A stretch of DNA of 64,000 nucleotides from JBNKHG01 sp050290225 (GCA_050290225.1 JBNKHG010000068.1:1-64000); one strand, 5' to 3'; shown: positions 8,129 through 17,227, numbered from the stretch's first letter. Numbers and translations: made by a program. The notes: generated by a model from the sequence alone, not told the origin.

Positions 8129-10636
8129 TCAAAGCGAATGTTGGACAGCGAGCCGTGTCATTGACTGCTCTATCTGCCGCGCCAGTTCTGCCAGGGGCTG
8201 GGGTTTGCCGAACAGATAGCCCTGATAGCCGGTGCAGCGAATCTGCTTTAGCAGCTGCAGGTGGTGTTCGTTTTCCACGCCTTCGGCGATGACCCCCAGC
8301 CCAAGGCTCTCCGCCAGATGGATGATGGTCGCTACAATCTTGGCGCTGCTGGGGTTGTGAATGGCATCCTTGACGAAAGAGCGGTCGATTTTGATCATGT
8401 CCAGCGGCAGTCGGTGGAGGTAAGAAAGGGAGGAGTAACCCGTGCCGAAATCATCGAGCGCAAATTTCACACCCAGCGCTTTCAAGTGCTGCATCTTGTC
8501 GATGGCATCCTCCACGTTGGTCATCAAAATACTTTCCGTGAGCTCCAGCGTCAGGCATTCTGGCGGCGCGCCGCTTCCCCGGAGAATGTCCTCAACCATT
8601 GTGACAAACCGCGGGTGTTGGAACTGTCGCTGGCTGATATTGACGCTCAGATGCTGAAGTCGCTGAGTGGCTTCGGACCTGTGCTGATCGGCCAAAAAGC
8701 GGCAGCTGTCACGCAGCACCCATTCTCCAATTTCCAATATCTGACCGGTTTCCTCCGCCAGGCGGATAAAGTGTCCGGGAGTCAGAAGCCCCTCTACCGG
8801 GTGCTGCCAGCGAAGCAGTATCTCAGCCGCAAACACCTGTCGGTTTTCATCAAGCAGCGGCTGGGCGTACAGCGCTAACTGGTTCTCGCTGGTCGCCCGA
8901 TTGAGGCCCTCCTGCAGCTGCAAGCGCCGCTCCGCTATTCTTTGCATCTCCGGCTGGAAGAATCGCACGCGGTTGCGGCCGCCGTCTTTGGCGCGGTACA
9001 TGGCGGTATCGGCGTACTTAAGCAGCAATTCCGGCGTGCTGTTTTCTGTGGGGAAGAGTGCGATCCCGATACTGGGGGTGATACGCAGCTTGTTCCCCAA
9101 CACCTCGATAGGCTCGGCAATGGCCTGTCGGAGCTTTTCCGCAACCTTTCTAGCTTCCTCCGAGTGGATATCCTGATCGTCACTCAGTTCCGACAGAATA
9201 ATGACAAATTCATCGCCTCCAAGGCGGGCAACACTGTCTTCCTCGCGGATACAGGCTTTTAACCTGAGTGCAACTGCCTGCAGCAGCTTGTCACCCACGC
9301 TGTGACCGAGGGAATCATTGATATGCTTGAACTGATCCAGGTCGATAAAGAGCAGGGCGCCGCAATGCCCGTGTCGCTTGGCGCGGGCGAGATCCCGACT
9401 CAGGCGATCGATCAGCAATCTGCGGTTGGGCAGGTCGGTCAGTGGATCGTATTGGGCCTGATAGCGTATCAATGCCTCGGACCGTTTTCGTTCAGTGATA
9501 TCCTGGACGACAATCAGGTATTCGCAGGGCCGGTCCTCGCTGGCGAGACGCGTGCAGCTGATTTCCGCGGCTATTTGCTCACCACCCTTGGCTTTCAGGA
9601 ATCCCTCTGCCTGTCTGAGCATGGGGGTATCTTCGGCGCTGGCCGGCAACAGCGCAATGTCTTCCGACACTTTCACCACGTCCGAAGCGCGCAATTGCAA
9701 AAGCTCCCGTTCGCTGTAGTTCAACAACTTGCAACTGCGGGTGTTTGCCAGCGTAATCCGGCCGCTGGAATCGGCTACCAGCAGCGCTTCGGTCATACTG
9801 TCGATAACATTGTCGAGAAAATTTCTGGATACGGTTGTCCGCTGCAGTTCCGTCGCGGTATGGGCAAACACCCTGGCGAGCTCGCCCAGCTCATCCTGGC
9901 GACTCAACGAGGGCGGATCACTGTAGTCCCCCTTGCCGATGCGGGTGGCGAAAGTGGACAACTGGGCGATCGGGCCTATGATCCTGTGGGACACCCCCCA
10001 GGTGATGGCGATAGCCAACAGCCCAAGCACAGAGACGGACTCCAGAGACAGGAGGAAGATTTCCCTGAAACCCTGGCGGCGAATGCCCACCATCCGCTTA
10101 TCGCTTTCTTTAATCTGGTGTTGGATGTTGTGGGCGTCCAATACCAGCTCCGCGCCGCCTATCAAGGTATCGCCGATACGAATAGGGCTCACCAGGCGCA
10201 GGAGATTATCCGGTCGTGAAATTACCGGTTGGGCGAGCTGTTGCAGTTGTTGGAGTTGTTGGGCAGAGACGACAATCTCGCCAAAACGTGGAATATGTTT
10301 GGTACCATCGTGGACAAGCGTGCCTTTTGCATCAAAAACGCTGACGTTCACTACATCCGGCTGATTCAGGACAACTCGCAGAATGCGGTAAATACGGTCC
10401 ACATCCATCAGGTAGAGGGGGTTGACCAGATTGGCGGCCAGTGGTTGTACGATGGATAAACCTTTGGTGGTGAGCTGTTCCTCCAGATTGGATTCGATCA
10501 GTTCGGCACTGGCTTTGCTCAAGTCGATGGCGTAGCGATTAAACTGGTAAAACAGCAGGGAGGCCAGGGACACCACGACGGCGACCACGATGCCGGCGAC
10601 GATAAGCGAGTAATGTGTTCTCAGCGAGATTTTCAT
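8129..10636 (-). CDS. Membrane PAS-GGDEF-EAL c-di-GMP signalling protein, 835 aa
   Basis: A transmembrane cyclic-di-GMP protein. TM1 is about residues 9-30, a periplasmic domain spans 31-190, TM2 about 193-215, HAMP 216-270 and PAS 275-385, then GGDEF (RLGGDEF at 471-477) and EAL. The EAL signature reads EILLRW, an accepted ExL variant. DDFGTGYSS, KIDRSF and AEGVE are all intact, so both synthesis and hydrolysis could be active. Its start overlaps the stop of the PhnD-like gene by four bases (ATGA-type coupling). The likely reading is that the periplasmic binding protein presents a ligand to this sensor (inference). Confidence 0.93.
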   Translation of the reverse strand: MKISLRTHYSLIVAGIVVAVVVSLASLLFYQFNRYAIDLSKASAELIESNLEEQLTTKGLSIVQPLAANLVNPLYLMDVDRIYRILRVVLNQPDVVNVSVFDAKGTLVHDGTKHIPRFGEIVVSAQQLQQLQQLAQPVISRPDNLLRLVSPIRIGDTLIGGAELVLDAHNIQHQIKESDKRMVGIRRQGFREIFLLSLESVSVLGLLAIAITWGVSHRIIGPIAQLSTFATRIGKGDYSDPPSLSRQDELGELARVFAHTATELQRTTVSRNFLDNVIDSMTEALLVADSSGRITLANTRSCKLLNYSERELLQLRASDVVKVSEDIALLPASAEDTPMLRQAEGFLKAKGGEQIAAEISCTRLASEDRPCEYLIVVQDITERKRSEALIRYQAQYDPLTDLPNRRLLIDRLSRDLARAKRHGHCGALLFIDLDQFKHINDSLGHSVGDKLLQAVALRLKACIREEDSVARLGGDEFVIILSELSDDQDIHSEEARKVAEKLRQAIAEPIEVLGNKLRITPSIGIALFPTENSTPELLLKYADTAMYRAKDGGRNRVRFFQPEMQRIAERRLQLQEGLNRATSENQLALYAQPLLDENRQVFAAEILLRWQHPVEGLLTPGHFIRLAEETGQILEIGEWVLRDSCRFLADQHRSEATQRLQHLSVNISQRQFQHPRFVTMVEDILRGSGAPPECLTLELTESILMTNVEDAIDKMQHLKALGVKFALDDFGTGYSSLSYLHRLPLDMIKIDRSFVKDAIHNPSSAKIVATIIHLAESLGLGVIAEGVENEHHLQLLKQIRCTGYQGYLFGKPQPLAELARQIEQSMTRLAVQHSL

Positions 10637-11562
10637 GGTGGCGCCCCACGGTTGACGCTGTATATCATCTGCGGGGCGTTGTTCAGGTGAGCCAGGTCCT
10701 CTGCGCTTAACGCCGAGAAGCGGCTGGTCTTCTGGTAGGCCCGCAGCGCTCCTTTCGCGTCGGCATTCGCGTGAGCCTCCAGTAAAATGGTTTTCAGTCG
10801 TTGTTTACGGTCTTCACGCAATTGCGGATTCACCGATTCCAGGGCGCGTGGCAGCGGTTCACTGCGGAAGATAATCTGCATATCCTCGCGCATTTTCCGG
10901 GGAACGTGGCCCTCATTCTGCCAATCCAGGTTGCTGAACGCGGCGGCATCCACCAGGCCTTTGTGGAGCCAGGTGGCCGAATTGATCTCCTGCTGACTGA
11001 AGATATAGCTAACCTTATCCCGACCCACCGGGCCGTGAAGGTGATCGAGCTTGTTCAGTTGCAGGCCGTTTTTCAGCAGGGCATAGGCCGGCAGGAAGTA
11101 GGCCGAGGTGGAACCCGGATCTTCAAAGGCAATCCGTTTTCCCATCAACGCATCGAGGCTGTTCAAACCGCTGTCCTTGCGTGTGGCGATAATCGCGCTA
11201 TAACTGGGAACACCCTTTTTCCACTTCTTGACCAGGGGTTCTGCCATGGCGTAGTGCTGATAGAGCGCCGTCGCCATCAAGGTTTCCGTGACCCAGTCCA
11301 CCTGGCCACTTTTCAGCAGTTGCAGCATATGCTGGTCGTCCTTGGCCATCAGCACCTTGCCCTCTTTCACTCCCAGGTCCGCCATGCGCTCGGCCACATA
11401 GTTCACCATGGGCTTCAGGTTTCGGTAGTGTTTGGAAGGGTTGTTGCTGACTTTGCCGAGCACCAGAGTCCGCTCCCGCTCGGTTGCATATGCAGACAGC
11501 ACAGGTAATAGCAGAAAAACGCAAACCAGCGGGATGAGAGAGGATGGGCACCTTGCCATCAC
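10633..11562 (-). CDS. PhnD-like periplasmic substrate-binding protein, 309 aa
   Basis: Type 2 periplasmic binding protein of the phosphate/phosphite/phosphonate (PhnD) family. A signal peptide (about residues 1-26, ending SAYA) is followed by the family pattern SNNPSKHYRNLKPMVNYVAE and, in the middle, RIAFEDPGSTSAYFLPAYAL. No ABC permease or ATPase gene adjoins it; instead its stop overlaps the start of a GGDEF-EAL membrane protein. This points to a sensory rather than a transport role, as in other binding-protein/sensor pairs. Ligand unknown. Confidence 0.88.
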   Translation of the reverse strand: MMARCPSSLIPLVCVFLLLPVLSAYATERERTLVLGKVSNNPSKHYRNLKPMVNYVAERMADLGVKEGKVLMAKDDQHMLQLLKSGQVDWVTETLMATALYQHYAMAEPLVKKWKKGVPSYSAIIATRKDSGLNSLDALMGKRIAFEDPGSTSAYFLPAYALLKNGLQLNKLDHLHGPVGRDKVSYIFSQQEINSATWLHKGLVDAAAFSNLDWQNEGHVPRKMREDMQIIFRSEPLPRALESVNPQLREDRKQRLKTILLEAHANADAKGALRAYQKTSRFSALSAEDLAHLNNAPQMIYSVNRGAPP

Positions 11563-11910
11563 TTGAAGTCTGCCCGAGTTTTAACCAGTGCCAAGCCCGG
11601 TTGCCCTCCCGATAAGGCGCTGTCCAAGGTAACTTTTCTTCTCAGTCCACACGGCGTGATACCCGGTATCAAGGGGGAAGAATCAGCGATTGTGGCAGGC
11701 GTGCTCGAAACCTTAAGTGCGTTCGAAAACATAGGCGGGATCGAAGATATTCTTGTTATTGGTTTGTTATATTACTGGATTGACTATAAAGACTGCGATT
11801 CGTCAAAGCAAGTATGGTCAGTTCGATCCGGCCGGTGGGTGTTGTCTCTGAGAAGCGCCATTTTCCCTAAGAGAGGGCCTGCGGTTGCTCAAACGCGCTT
11901 GTGAAAGCAG

Positions 11911-11946
11911 AGCGAGTCGCGCTGTCCATGGACAACGCGACTCGCT
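11911..11946. terminator. 36-bp near-perfect palindrome, possible terminator
   Basis: Two 17-base arms beginning AGCGAGTCGCG and ending CGCGACTCGCT pair with one mismatch around a centre of CCATGG. With almost no loop this could form a cruciform or a long RNA hairpin on either strand. It lies about 60 bases past the end of the minus-strand homocysteine methyltransferase gene, so a terminator role is possible, but no good T-run follows in either direction. Confidence 0.45.
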
Positions 11947-11966
11947 TTAGCAAAGGTAATGTCGGG

Positions 11967-11986
11967 TTTGTGAAGAAGTTCACAAA
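11967..11986 (-). terminator. Hairpin just past methyltransferase stop
   Basis: Arms TTTGTGAA (11967-11974) and TTCACAAA (11979-11986) pair perfectly around the loop GAAG, 18 bases past the stop of the minus-strand gene ending at 12005. It could equally be a dyad binding site. There is no T-run on the minus strand. Confidence 0.35.
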
Positions 11987-12004
11987 TGAGGGGGGGGGTT
12001 ATCC

Positions 12005-12943
12005 CTACTGCAAGTGCCGGCAGATCTGTTCGATATGTCGGAGATCGGTTCCGCAGCAGCCGCCCAATACCGTCAATTGAGCGGAAGATTGCTTGAGCTC
12101 GACCAGCGCGTGGCCAAATTGCTCAGGGTTGCCGTCATCGAGAGTGTCGCACTCATCCAGCTCGGCGTGGCTTAGGCAGGAGGCGTTGCCCCTGATCCCC
12201 TTGACTCTCTCTATGGCCGGGTCTCCGGCGCTGAATAGATGCTCAAAATGGGTTGGATGTGCACAATTGATCATGTAATACACCGGCCCGTTTTCGGTAG
12301 CGGCGTCAACCGCGCGTATCGCATCGCCCAGGCTCTCTCCGGTTGGTAAGCGTCCATCGGTTTCGACAGTAAAGGAAATACATGCCGGGAGGTCAAAAGC
12401 CTGTGCAGCGCGGCAGACGCCAATGGCTTCGTCGATATAGTTGAGCGTAAGCGCGGCAATCATATCGACATGGGTTTCGGCAAAGGTTGACACCTGTTCC
12501 CTGTGATACTGCTCGGCCTGCGCAGCGCTCATCAAATTATCCGGCGCATAACCGTCACCTCTTGGGCCCAGGCAGCCGCTGATAACAATTGGCGTGCTAT
12601 CACTGGCATAACCATCGCGTATTTCTTCCATTAAGCGAACTGAGGCTTTGTTGAGTCGCCTCAGTACCTCCGGTGAGTCGCCAATTTTGTTGGCCCAATC
12701 GGGATTGGCGCGCCAGGTGGGTGTCTCCAGCACCAGGCCCAGTTGAAACTCCCGGGCAAGCTCCGCGTAGGGACGATAGTAATCCAGCAGGATCTGGCAG
12801 CCCCGTTCATCCCGCAACAAATCATAAGCGGCGAATTCCGGCAGCTCCAAGTGGTGATTGAACAACAGATCGGTCTCAAGTCCGCCATCCGTGATGCATA
12901 ATTTACCGGCCAGCTGTGGCAAACTCTGTTGATAGATACCCAT
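12005..12943 (-). CDS. Homocysteine S-methyltransferase family protein, 312 aa
   Basis: MmuM-like enzyme of the betaine/S-methylmethionine:homocysteine methyltransferase family, which makes methionine from homocysteine. The zinc ligands are visible: a Cys in YMINCAHP (about residue 225) and the C-terminal Cys pair in LGGCCGTD. The N terminus has the family signature ITDGGLETDL. The methyl donor cannot be told from sequence. It is divergent from a TetR regulator 220 bases away, which is a plausible controller. Confidence 0.85.
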   Translation of the reverse strand: MGIYQQSLPQLAGKLCITDGGLETDLLFNHHLELPEFAAYDLLRDERGCQILLDYYRPYAELAREFQLGLVLETPTWRANPDWANKIGDSPEVLRRLNKASVRLMEEIRDGYASDSTPIVISGCLGPRGDGYAPDNLMSAAQAEQYHREQVSTFAETHVDMIAALTLNYIDEAIGVCRAAQAFDLPACISFTVETDGRLPTGESLGDAIRAVDAATENGPVYYMINCAHPTHFEHLFSAGDPAIERVKGIRGNASCLSHAELDECDTLDDGNPEQFGHALVELKQSSAQLTVLGGCCGTDLRHIEQICRHLQ

Positions 12944-13164
12944 AATAACTCCTCCTTTTTCTCACTGTCTGGACCGAAAGGTTGGCCCTGAATCGTGGAG
13001 TAAAGGATAAATAAGCGGCGAAAAATCGGCTAGTGAACCCGTGGTGCTTTTTTTAAATTAATTGAAATAAATATTGAAAATCAATAGGTTACAAGCGTAA
13101 TTCCCATCGTTGCCGACTTTCGTCCATAATAGGAGTCAAAAAACTTAACCCGGAGTACAGTAAA

Positions 13165-13782
13165 ATGGGCAGCAAGGGACAGGCAACCCGAGACAACCTG
13201 CTGGATATCGCCGAAAAATCCATCCTGCAAAACGGTTTTGTTGCCACCTCTATTGAGGCCATCATCCGCGAGGCAGGTATCACCAAAGGCGGTTTTTTCT
13301 ACCACTTCGAAGGTAAGAACGCGCTGGCTTACGCCCTGATGCAGCGTTATCGGGAAAAGGACGAGTTGATATTCAGTGGCCTGTTCGGCCGGGCCAGGGA
13401 ACTTACCGACGATCCCCTGCAACAGATGCTGGTGTTTATCAAATTGCTGGCAGAAATGATGGATAACCTTGAAGGTCTGCACCCCGGCTGCCTGGTGGCC
13501 TCTTTCACCTATGAATCGCACCAGGTCAATGAAGAGGTCCGCGCGATTACTGCCGACATCGTGCATGACTGGCGTCGACTGTTTAAAGAGCAGATCGACG
13601 TAATCAACCAGCATTATCCTTTGCAGCTCAAGGCCAGTAGTGATGATTTGGCGGATATGCTCTCTACTGTGATTGAAGGGGGAATCGTTGTCTCGCGTGC
13701 ATTGAATGACAGCCGTATTTTGGGGAAGCAGTTGATGGAATATCGGCGTTATATTCAGTTGCTCTATGGGGTTATGTCTTAA
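13165..13782 (+). CDS. TetR-family transcriptional regulator, 205 aa
   Basis: The N-terminal 60 residues form a TetR DNA-binding domain; the recognition part is TSIEAIIREAGITKGGFFYH followed by FEGKNALAYALMQRY. The C-terminal ligand domain is of the type with a Cys-containing helix (LHPGCLVASF) seen in AcuR/NemR-like groups. The ATG at 13165 is taken, where the TetR domain begins. It is divergent from the homocysteine methyltransferase gene and may control it and itself. Confidence 0.87.
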   Translation: MGSKGQATRDNLLDIAEKSILQNGFVATSIEAIIREAGITKGGFFYHFEGKNALAYALMQRYREKDELIFSGLFGRARELTDDPLQQMLVFIKLLAEMMDNLEGLHPGCLVASFTYESHQVNEEVRAITADIVHDWRRLFKEQIDVINQHYPLQLKASSDDLADMLSTVIEGGIVVSRALNDSRILGKQLMEYRRYIQLLYGVMS

Positions 13783-13966
13783 TTAATAAAACGTTTGCCA
13801 AATCAGCCTGCTTCCGGATACCCGCCTGTGGAAAGCTGTCCCGCGGTTGATGCTTTATACTGTGACAGAGCCTTTCTCCACCCGTAAATGCCGCCAAAAA
13901 TTTCTCGCCAAGGGGGAATGGTTAGTAGGGTACATTGCGTTATTTTGTGAAAAATGAGGGGTTGGG

Positions 13967-14347
13967 GTGAAAGCATCCATCAAACACCAGGATCTGAACA
14001 GAGAATACTATACGGAAGAAAAGTGCTACATAACGGAATTGTCCAATTCCAATGAGGATCCTGAGCTGTCAATTGCGAGAGCGCGATTGGAGCCCGGCAT
14101 AACCACTCGATGGCACAGGCTTTCCAATACCACGGAACGTTACTATATTGTCAGCGGAAAAGGCCGGGTGACGGTGGGGGACCTGGCTCCCGAAGACGTT
14201 GAACCGGGAGACGTTGTTCTCATACCGCCTCAATGTCGTCAGCGTATCAAGAATATTGGCACCGAAGACTTAATTTTTCTCGCGATCTGTACGCCACGCT
14301 TTTTAAATGACGTGTATGAAGATGTCGAGGTGCAAGGTGATTCGTAG
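13967..14347 (+). CDS. Cupin-domain protein, 126 aa
   Basis: Small single-domain cupin. Cupin motif 1 is represented by GITTRWHRLSNTTERYYIVSG (with an EP/ER Glu), and motif 2 by PGDVVLIPPQCRQRIKN. A metal site is likely, with His in the RWHR segment. It starts with GTG at 13967 behind a G-rich ribosome binding site (GAGGGG). The function is not predictable; such proteins include mannose-6-phosphate isomerase-like and dioxygenase-like cupins. The base composition from here to about 16.5 kb is somewhat AT-richer than the surroundings. Confidence 0.75.
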   Translation: MKASIKHQDLNREYYTEEKCYITELSNSNEDPELSIARARLEPGITTRWHRLSNTTERYYIVSGKGRVTVGDLAPEDVEPGDVVLIPPQCRQRIKNIGTEDLIFLAICTPRFLNDVYEDVEVQGDS

Positions 14348-14914
14348 CAATTATACACTGGCAGACTCAGGTATCGGCCAGGTTGGAAAATGCGAAGCCC
14401 GGCGGCGAGTCAGGTATTTGTGGCTTGATGACTCAGGCAGGGAAATGAGATTTGTGGTGGAGGGTTTGGAAGGCGCCTTAGTGGTTAGGACAGCTCAAAG
14501 AGGACATAGTCCTCCACTTCATCATGGCATTTTTGGATGCTCTTGGCTGTAGGGCGCCAATCACTGGGCTTTGGGCGTCCCGTTAAGTGGCTGAAATTTG
14601 CGCAATTGTACCGAGGCCGCAGGTGCCAATCGGCATAGATCGGAGGGTTATGACCCAGTGGTCACAGGGTTTATGGGCGCGCTCGGGATGGCACATCCAG
14701 ACCTAACTCCCACTTGCATTGCCTAAATGGACGAAATCCATGCACGGAACATTGTGAGGTGGTCATCGCGGAGCTTTGATGCCCGCTTCAATACGCTGTT
14801 AAATGTAGATTGTAGCTTGATCTTTTATCAAAAAGGCTTACCCTCATGGAAATCCTTCCGTTTTGTCATTTATCCTCGATAGCTGGCCAAGCGCCAAGCT
14901 ATTGTAGGCCCTGA
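14348..14914. other. Intergenic region with coding-like minus-strand fragments
   Basis: No intact gene. On the minus strand an open stretch of about 55 codons ends at about 14504; it reads ..NPPIYADWHLRPRYNC.. then ..SIQKCHDEVEDYVLFELS-stop. A second frame just upstream reads MCHPERAHKPCDHWVITLR. Both look protein-like but have no initiation signals and lie in different frames, suggesting a frameshifted remnant. I do not recognise the family. Confidence 0.35.
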
Positions 14915-15565
14915 ATGACAAATATCCGATTGCGATACCAGACGATAGAGTTTGGAAAGATCGACATCCACGTTTGCACCTTGCGCGACAAGCAACAATT
15001 TCAAGACATCAATGGAGTCGCTGAAAAACTGGGAATCTCCTCGGCCTCCTGGCCCATCTTTGGGGTTATTTGGCCATCCAGTTTAATCCTGGCGCATTTT
15101 ATCGACGGCTATAAAACAACGGCGAAGCGAATCCTGGAGGTTGGGTGTGGTATGGCTTTACCCAGCTTGCTGTTGAATTCAAAATACGCCGATATTACGG
15201 CGACGGACTATCACCCTGAAACAGAGACATTTCTTAAAAGAAATACTTCTTTAAATAACGGAACGACCATTGCGTTTGAAAGAACTGATTGGTCCGATGC
15301 AAATGACCAGCTTGGTACTTTTGACCTGATTATTGGTAGTGACCTCCTTTACGAAGATCAGCATATCAAGTTACTGGCTAATTTTATAAATAACCATTCC
15401 AACCCAACGTGCGAAGTTATTCTTGTAGATCCCGGAAGGGGCCGGAAAAATAAAATGACCGCTAGAATGACAGAATATGGATTTAAAGGCTCCTATCAGG
15501 AATTACCTCAATATTATGAGCCTGATATTGGTTTTAAAGGCCATATTTTGAAGTATGACAGGTGA
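14915..15565 (+). CDS. SAM-dependent methyltransferase (Methyltransf_16-like), 216 aa
   Basis: Class I methyltransferase. The SAM-binding motif I is RILEVGCGMALPSLLL (about residues 71-86), motif II is ITATDYHPE, and the post-motif region DLIIGSDLLYEDQH is characteristic of the METTL21/nicotinamide N-methyltransferase-like group, which often methylates protein lysines. Substrate is unknown. It is convergent with the NYN-domain gene. AT-richer than the metabolic genes of this window. Confidence 0.82.
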   Translation: MTNIRLRYQTIEFGKIDIHVCTLRDKQQFQDINGVAEKLGISSASWPIFGVIWPSSLILAHFIDGYKTTAKRILEVGCGMALPSLLLNSKYADITATDYHPETETFLKRNTSLNNGTTIAFERTDWSDANDQLGTFDLIIGSDLLYEDQHIKLLANFINNHSNPTCEVILVDPGRGRKNKMTARMTEYGFKGSYQELPQYYEPDIGFKGHILKYDR

Positions 15566-15701
15566 TGTACTCTGTAACTCATTCACTGCTAAGTCTCTTA
15601 GCCATTTTCTACCTGCCTCTTCGTTGAGATAGGCGTCTACTTTATTGGGGTAAGACTCAAGCGCTGGACCTGATTCCCTTTGGCTGGTTCTGTTAAGTAT
15701 T

Positions 15702-16475
15702 TTATGCGCGGTTATCCTTGATATAAATGTCGTGGGCCTTGTCGCTGCCTGATTGCCGCCTGTCAATCTGAAACAATTCTGTTGCCTCAACCAACTTGGT
15801 TAAAGTCGGATAACCGTATGTTCTGGAATCAAAATCCGGATACAGACGTTTTATTAATCCGCCGCAACTGGCCAGTGGGGCCCAACCATCGTCGTCTGCG
15901 AATTCGCTAACCGAATTTCTCAGAATATTAAGCAACCTGGCATCCTGGCGGAGTTCCTGCTTGGACTTCTTTTTGCTGTTGGGTTGAGTCTCTGCAGGAT
16001 TGGTTTGTTCCTCCTCTTGCTCGGTATCCAGATTTCTAAGTACCTCGGTAGATATGAAATCGTCACAAGCATTTCTGAACGCCAATGGCGTCTTTCGTTC
16101 TCCCACCCCAAAAACGTAGATCTGGGATTCCTTTAGCCGTGACGCGAGTTTAGTGAAATCACTATCACTGGATATCAGCGCAAAGGCATCAAATTTTCCA
16201 GAGTACAATAGATCCATAGCATCGATGATCATTGCCGCATCAGATGAATTTTTACCCTGCGTATAAGAGAACTGCTGGACCGGATTTATCGCAAGCTCAT
16301 TTAAAGGCTGCTTCCAGTTTTTCAAATGGTTTGAGCTCCAATCACCATAAGCCTTTTTAACAATAATATGTCCATGTTTTGAAAGCTCGGCAAGGACTGC
16401 GCCAAGCACCGAGTATTGTGCATTTTCTGCATCGATCAAGACGGCTATTTTCTTTTCCGATTCGATGTCCTTCAT
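15702..16475 (-). CDS. NYN (PIN-like) domain protein with C-terminal OST-HTH/LOTUS domain, 257 aa
   Basis: The N-terminal half is a LabA-like NYN/PIN nuclease fold: VLIDAENAQYS supplies the first acidic residues, GKNSSDAAMIIDAMDLLY the middle Asp pair, and LISSDSDFTKLASRL the last. A linker rich in Glu, Gln and Lys (about 150-175) leads to a LOTUS/OST-HTH domain (about 178-250; DGWAPLASCGGLIKR and YPTLTKLVEAT). This architecture is widespread in bacteria and expected to bind and cut structured or G-quadruplex-containing RNA. No partner gene is apparent. Confidence 0.88.
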   Translation of the reverse strand: MKDIESEKKIAVLIDAENAQYSVLGAVLAELSKHGHIIVKKAYGDWSSNHLKNWKQPLNELAINPVQQFSYTQGKNSSDAAMIIDAMDLLYSGKFDAFALISSDSDFTKLASRLKESQIYVFGVGERKTPLAFRNACDDFISTEVLRNLDTEQEEEQTNPAETQPNSKKKSKQELRQDARLLNILRNSVSEFADDDGWAPLASCGGLIKRLYPDFDSRTYGYPTLTKLVEATELFQIDRRQSGSDKAHDIYIKDNRA

Positions 16476-16521
16476 AGATACTCCAGGATTTGGATGCTTA
16501 AGACCAATAGCAGCTTACCGC

Positions 16522-16680
16522 TTTACCTTTCAAACCGTGGTAGAACGCAATCGGTGATAGATCGCAATCTGCGCTAGAAAGATTTCATGGGGGCATTATC
16601 CATGCCGGTGCTCCATCCATTGTAACCGCGTTCCAGGCCATGACGCCATAATTCTTCTTGTATGACATCGGCCATCAATA
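16522..16680 (-). pseudogene. Decayed IS3-family transposase (OrfB) remnant
   Basis: On the minus strand 16577-16680 reads LMADVIQEELWRHGLERGY, then NGWSTGMDNAPMKSF. The last part matches the DDE-domain block of IS3 OrfB proteins (WDNAPMESFF). Further along, 16522-16560 reads LSPIAFYHGLKGK, matching the OrfB C-terminal YLSPIAFE block, but in a different frame and with the intervening roughly 60 codons missing. No terminal repeats were found. Internal deletion plus frameshift make it non-functional. Confidence 0.5.
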
Positions 16681-16789
16681 TTACGCCGTTATGGGAATGG
16701 AAAATGAGTGGTTTTATAATGGGGCAGGTCAAATACGCCGGCAGGCAGGCGTGAAGCCCCCAATGAGATCGTTTTAAAAACAGGCTGTC

Positions 16790-17197
16790 TTAACCATCCA
16801 GCGTATACTCCCCCGCCGAAAACATCCCCGTAAATATGTCGTAAAGCCGCTGTGGCGACACCAGGCACCCCAAACGATTTGGCGAGCCCATCACTTCCAG
16901 CAAAATGTCCTCTTCTATCAATGTGTCGATAGTGCTGTAGACAAAATCCTCCAGCGATTCCGCACTGGGTTTGCAGTTTGACCTGTCGCCGGTGACGGCC
17001 CCGGAGGCAAACTGCAGGTAGGGCCATACGGGCATCACCGTCTGGCCGTCGCGTTCGATGACAATCCACTCGCAGCCGTCGTCGAGGCCCCAGATCTCCT
17101 CTGTTTCAAAAACACGGGTGAGGAAATATTCCAGCAATTGCGCTTCACTCATGTCGGCTAAGGCGGCGGTTTCTCGGGAATAGGGGGCGTAGCGCAT
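16790..17197 (-). CDS. DUF2750-family protein, 135 aa
   Basis: Small cytosolic protein resembling DUF2750: an N-terminal helix, then WGLDDGCEWIVIERDGQTVMP and VWPYLQFA, which are the conserved Trp/Glu/Pro-Val-Trp-Pro blocks of that family. No biochemical function is known. It is followed after 30 bases (upstream on the minus strand) by the ABM monooxygenase gene; the two are likely co-transcribed. Confidence 0.7.
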   Translation of the reverse strand: MRYAPYSRETAALADMSEAQLLEYFLTRVFETEEIWGLDDGCEWIVIERDGQTVMPVWPYLQFASGAVTGDRSNCKPSAESLEDFVYSTIDTLIEEDILLEVMGSPNRLGCLVSPQRLYDIFTGMFSAGEYTLDG

Positions 17198-17227
17198 GGG
17201 GTTTCCTCGTTAGTCCTGTGGCAGTGC

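Larger units (their letters stand above)
11563..12004. other. Intergenic region upstream of phnD-like gene
   Basis: This 442-base gap lies 5' of the PhnD-like gene and 3' of the homocysteine methyltransferase gene, both on the minus strand. It holds the palindrome and hairpin listed separately and a run of nine G at 11990-11998. A 113-codon open frame on the plus strand was judged spurious. Confidence 0.5.

Noticed and set aside
11563..11904. 113-codon plus-strand frame starting beside the PhnD-like gene
   Set aside because: No homology, no ribosome binding site, and irregular composition; it begins back-to-back with the start of the opposite gene.
14307..14552. 81-codon frame overlapping the end of the cupin gene
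   Set aside because: Overlaps a real gene in another frame and then runs into non-coding DNA; no family pattern.
15503..15790. 95-codon minus-strand frame between methyltransferase and NYN genes
   Set aside because: It overlaps both real genes and has no family similarity.
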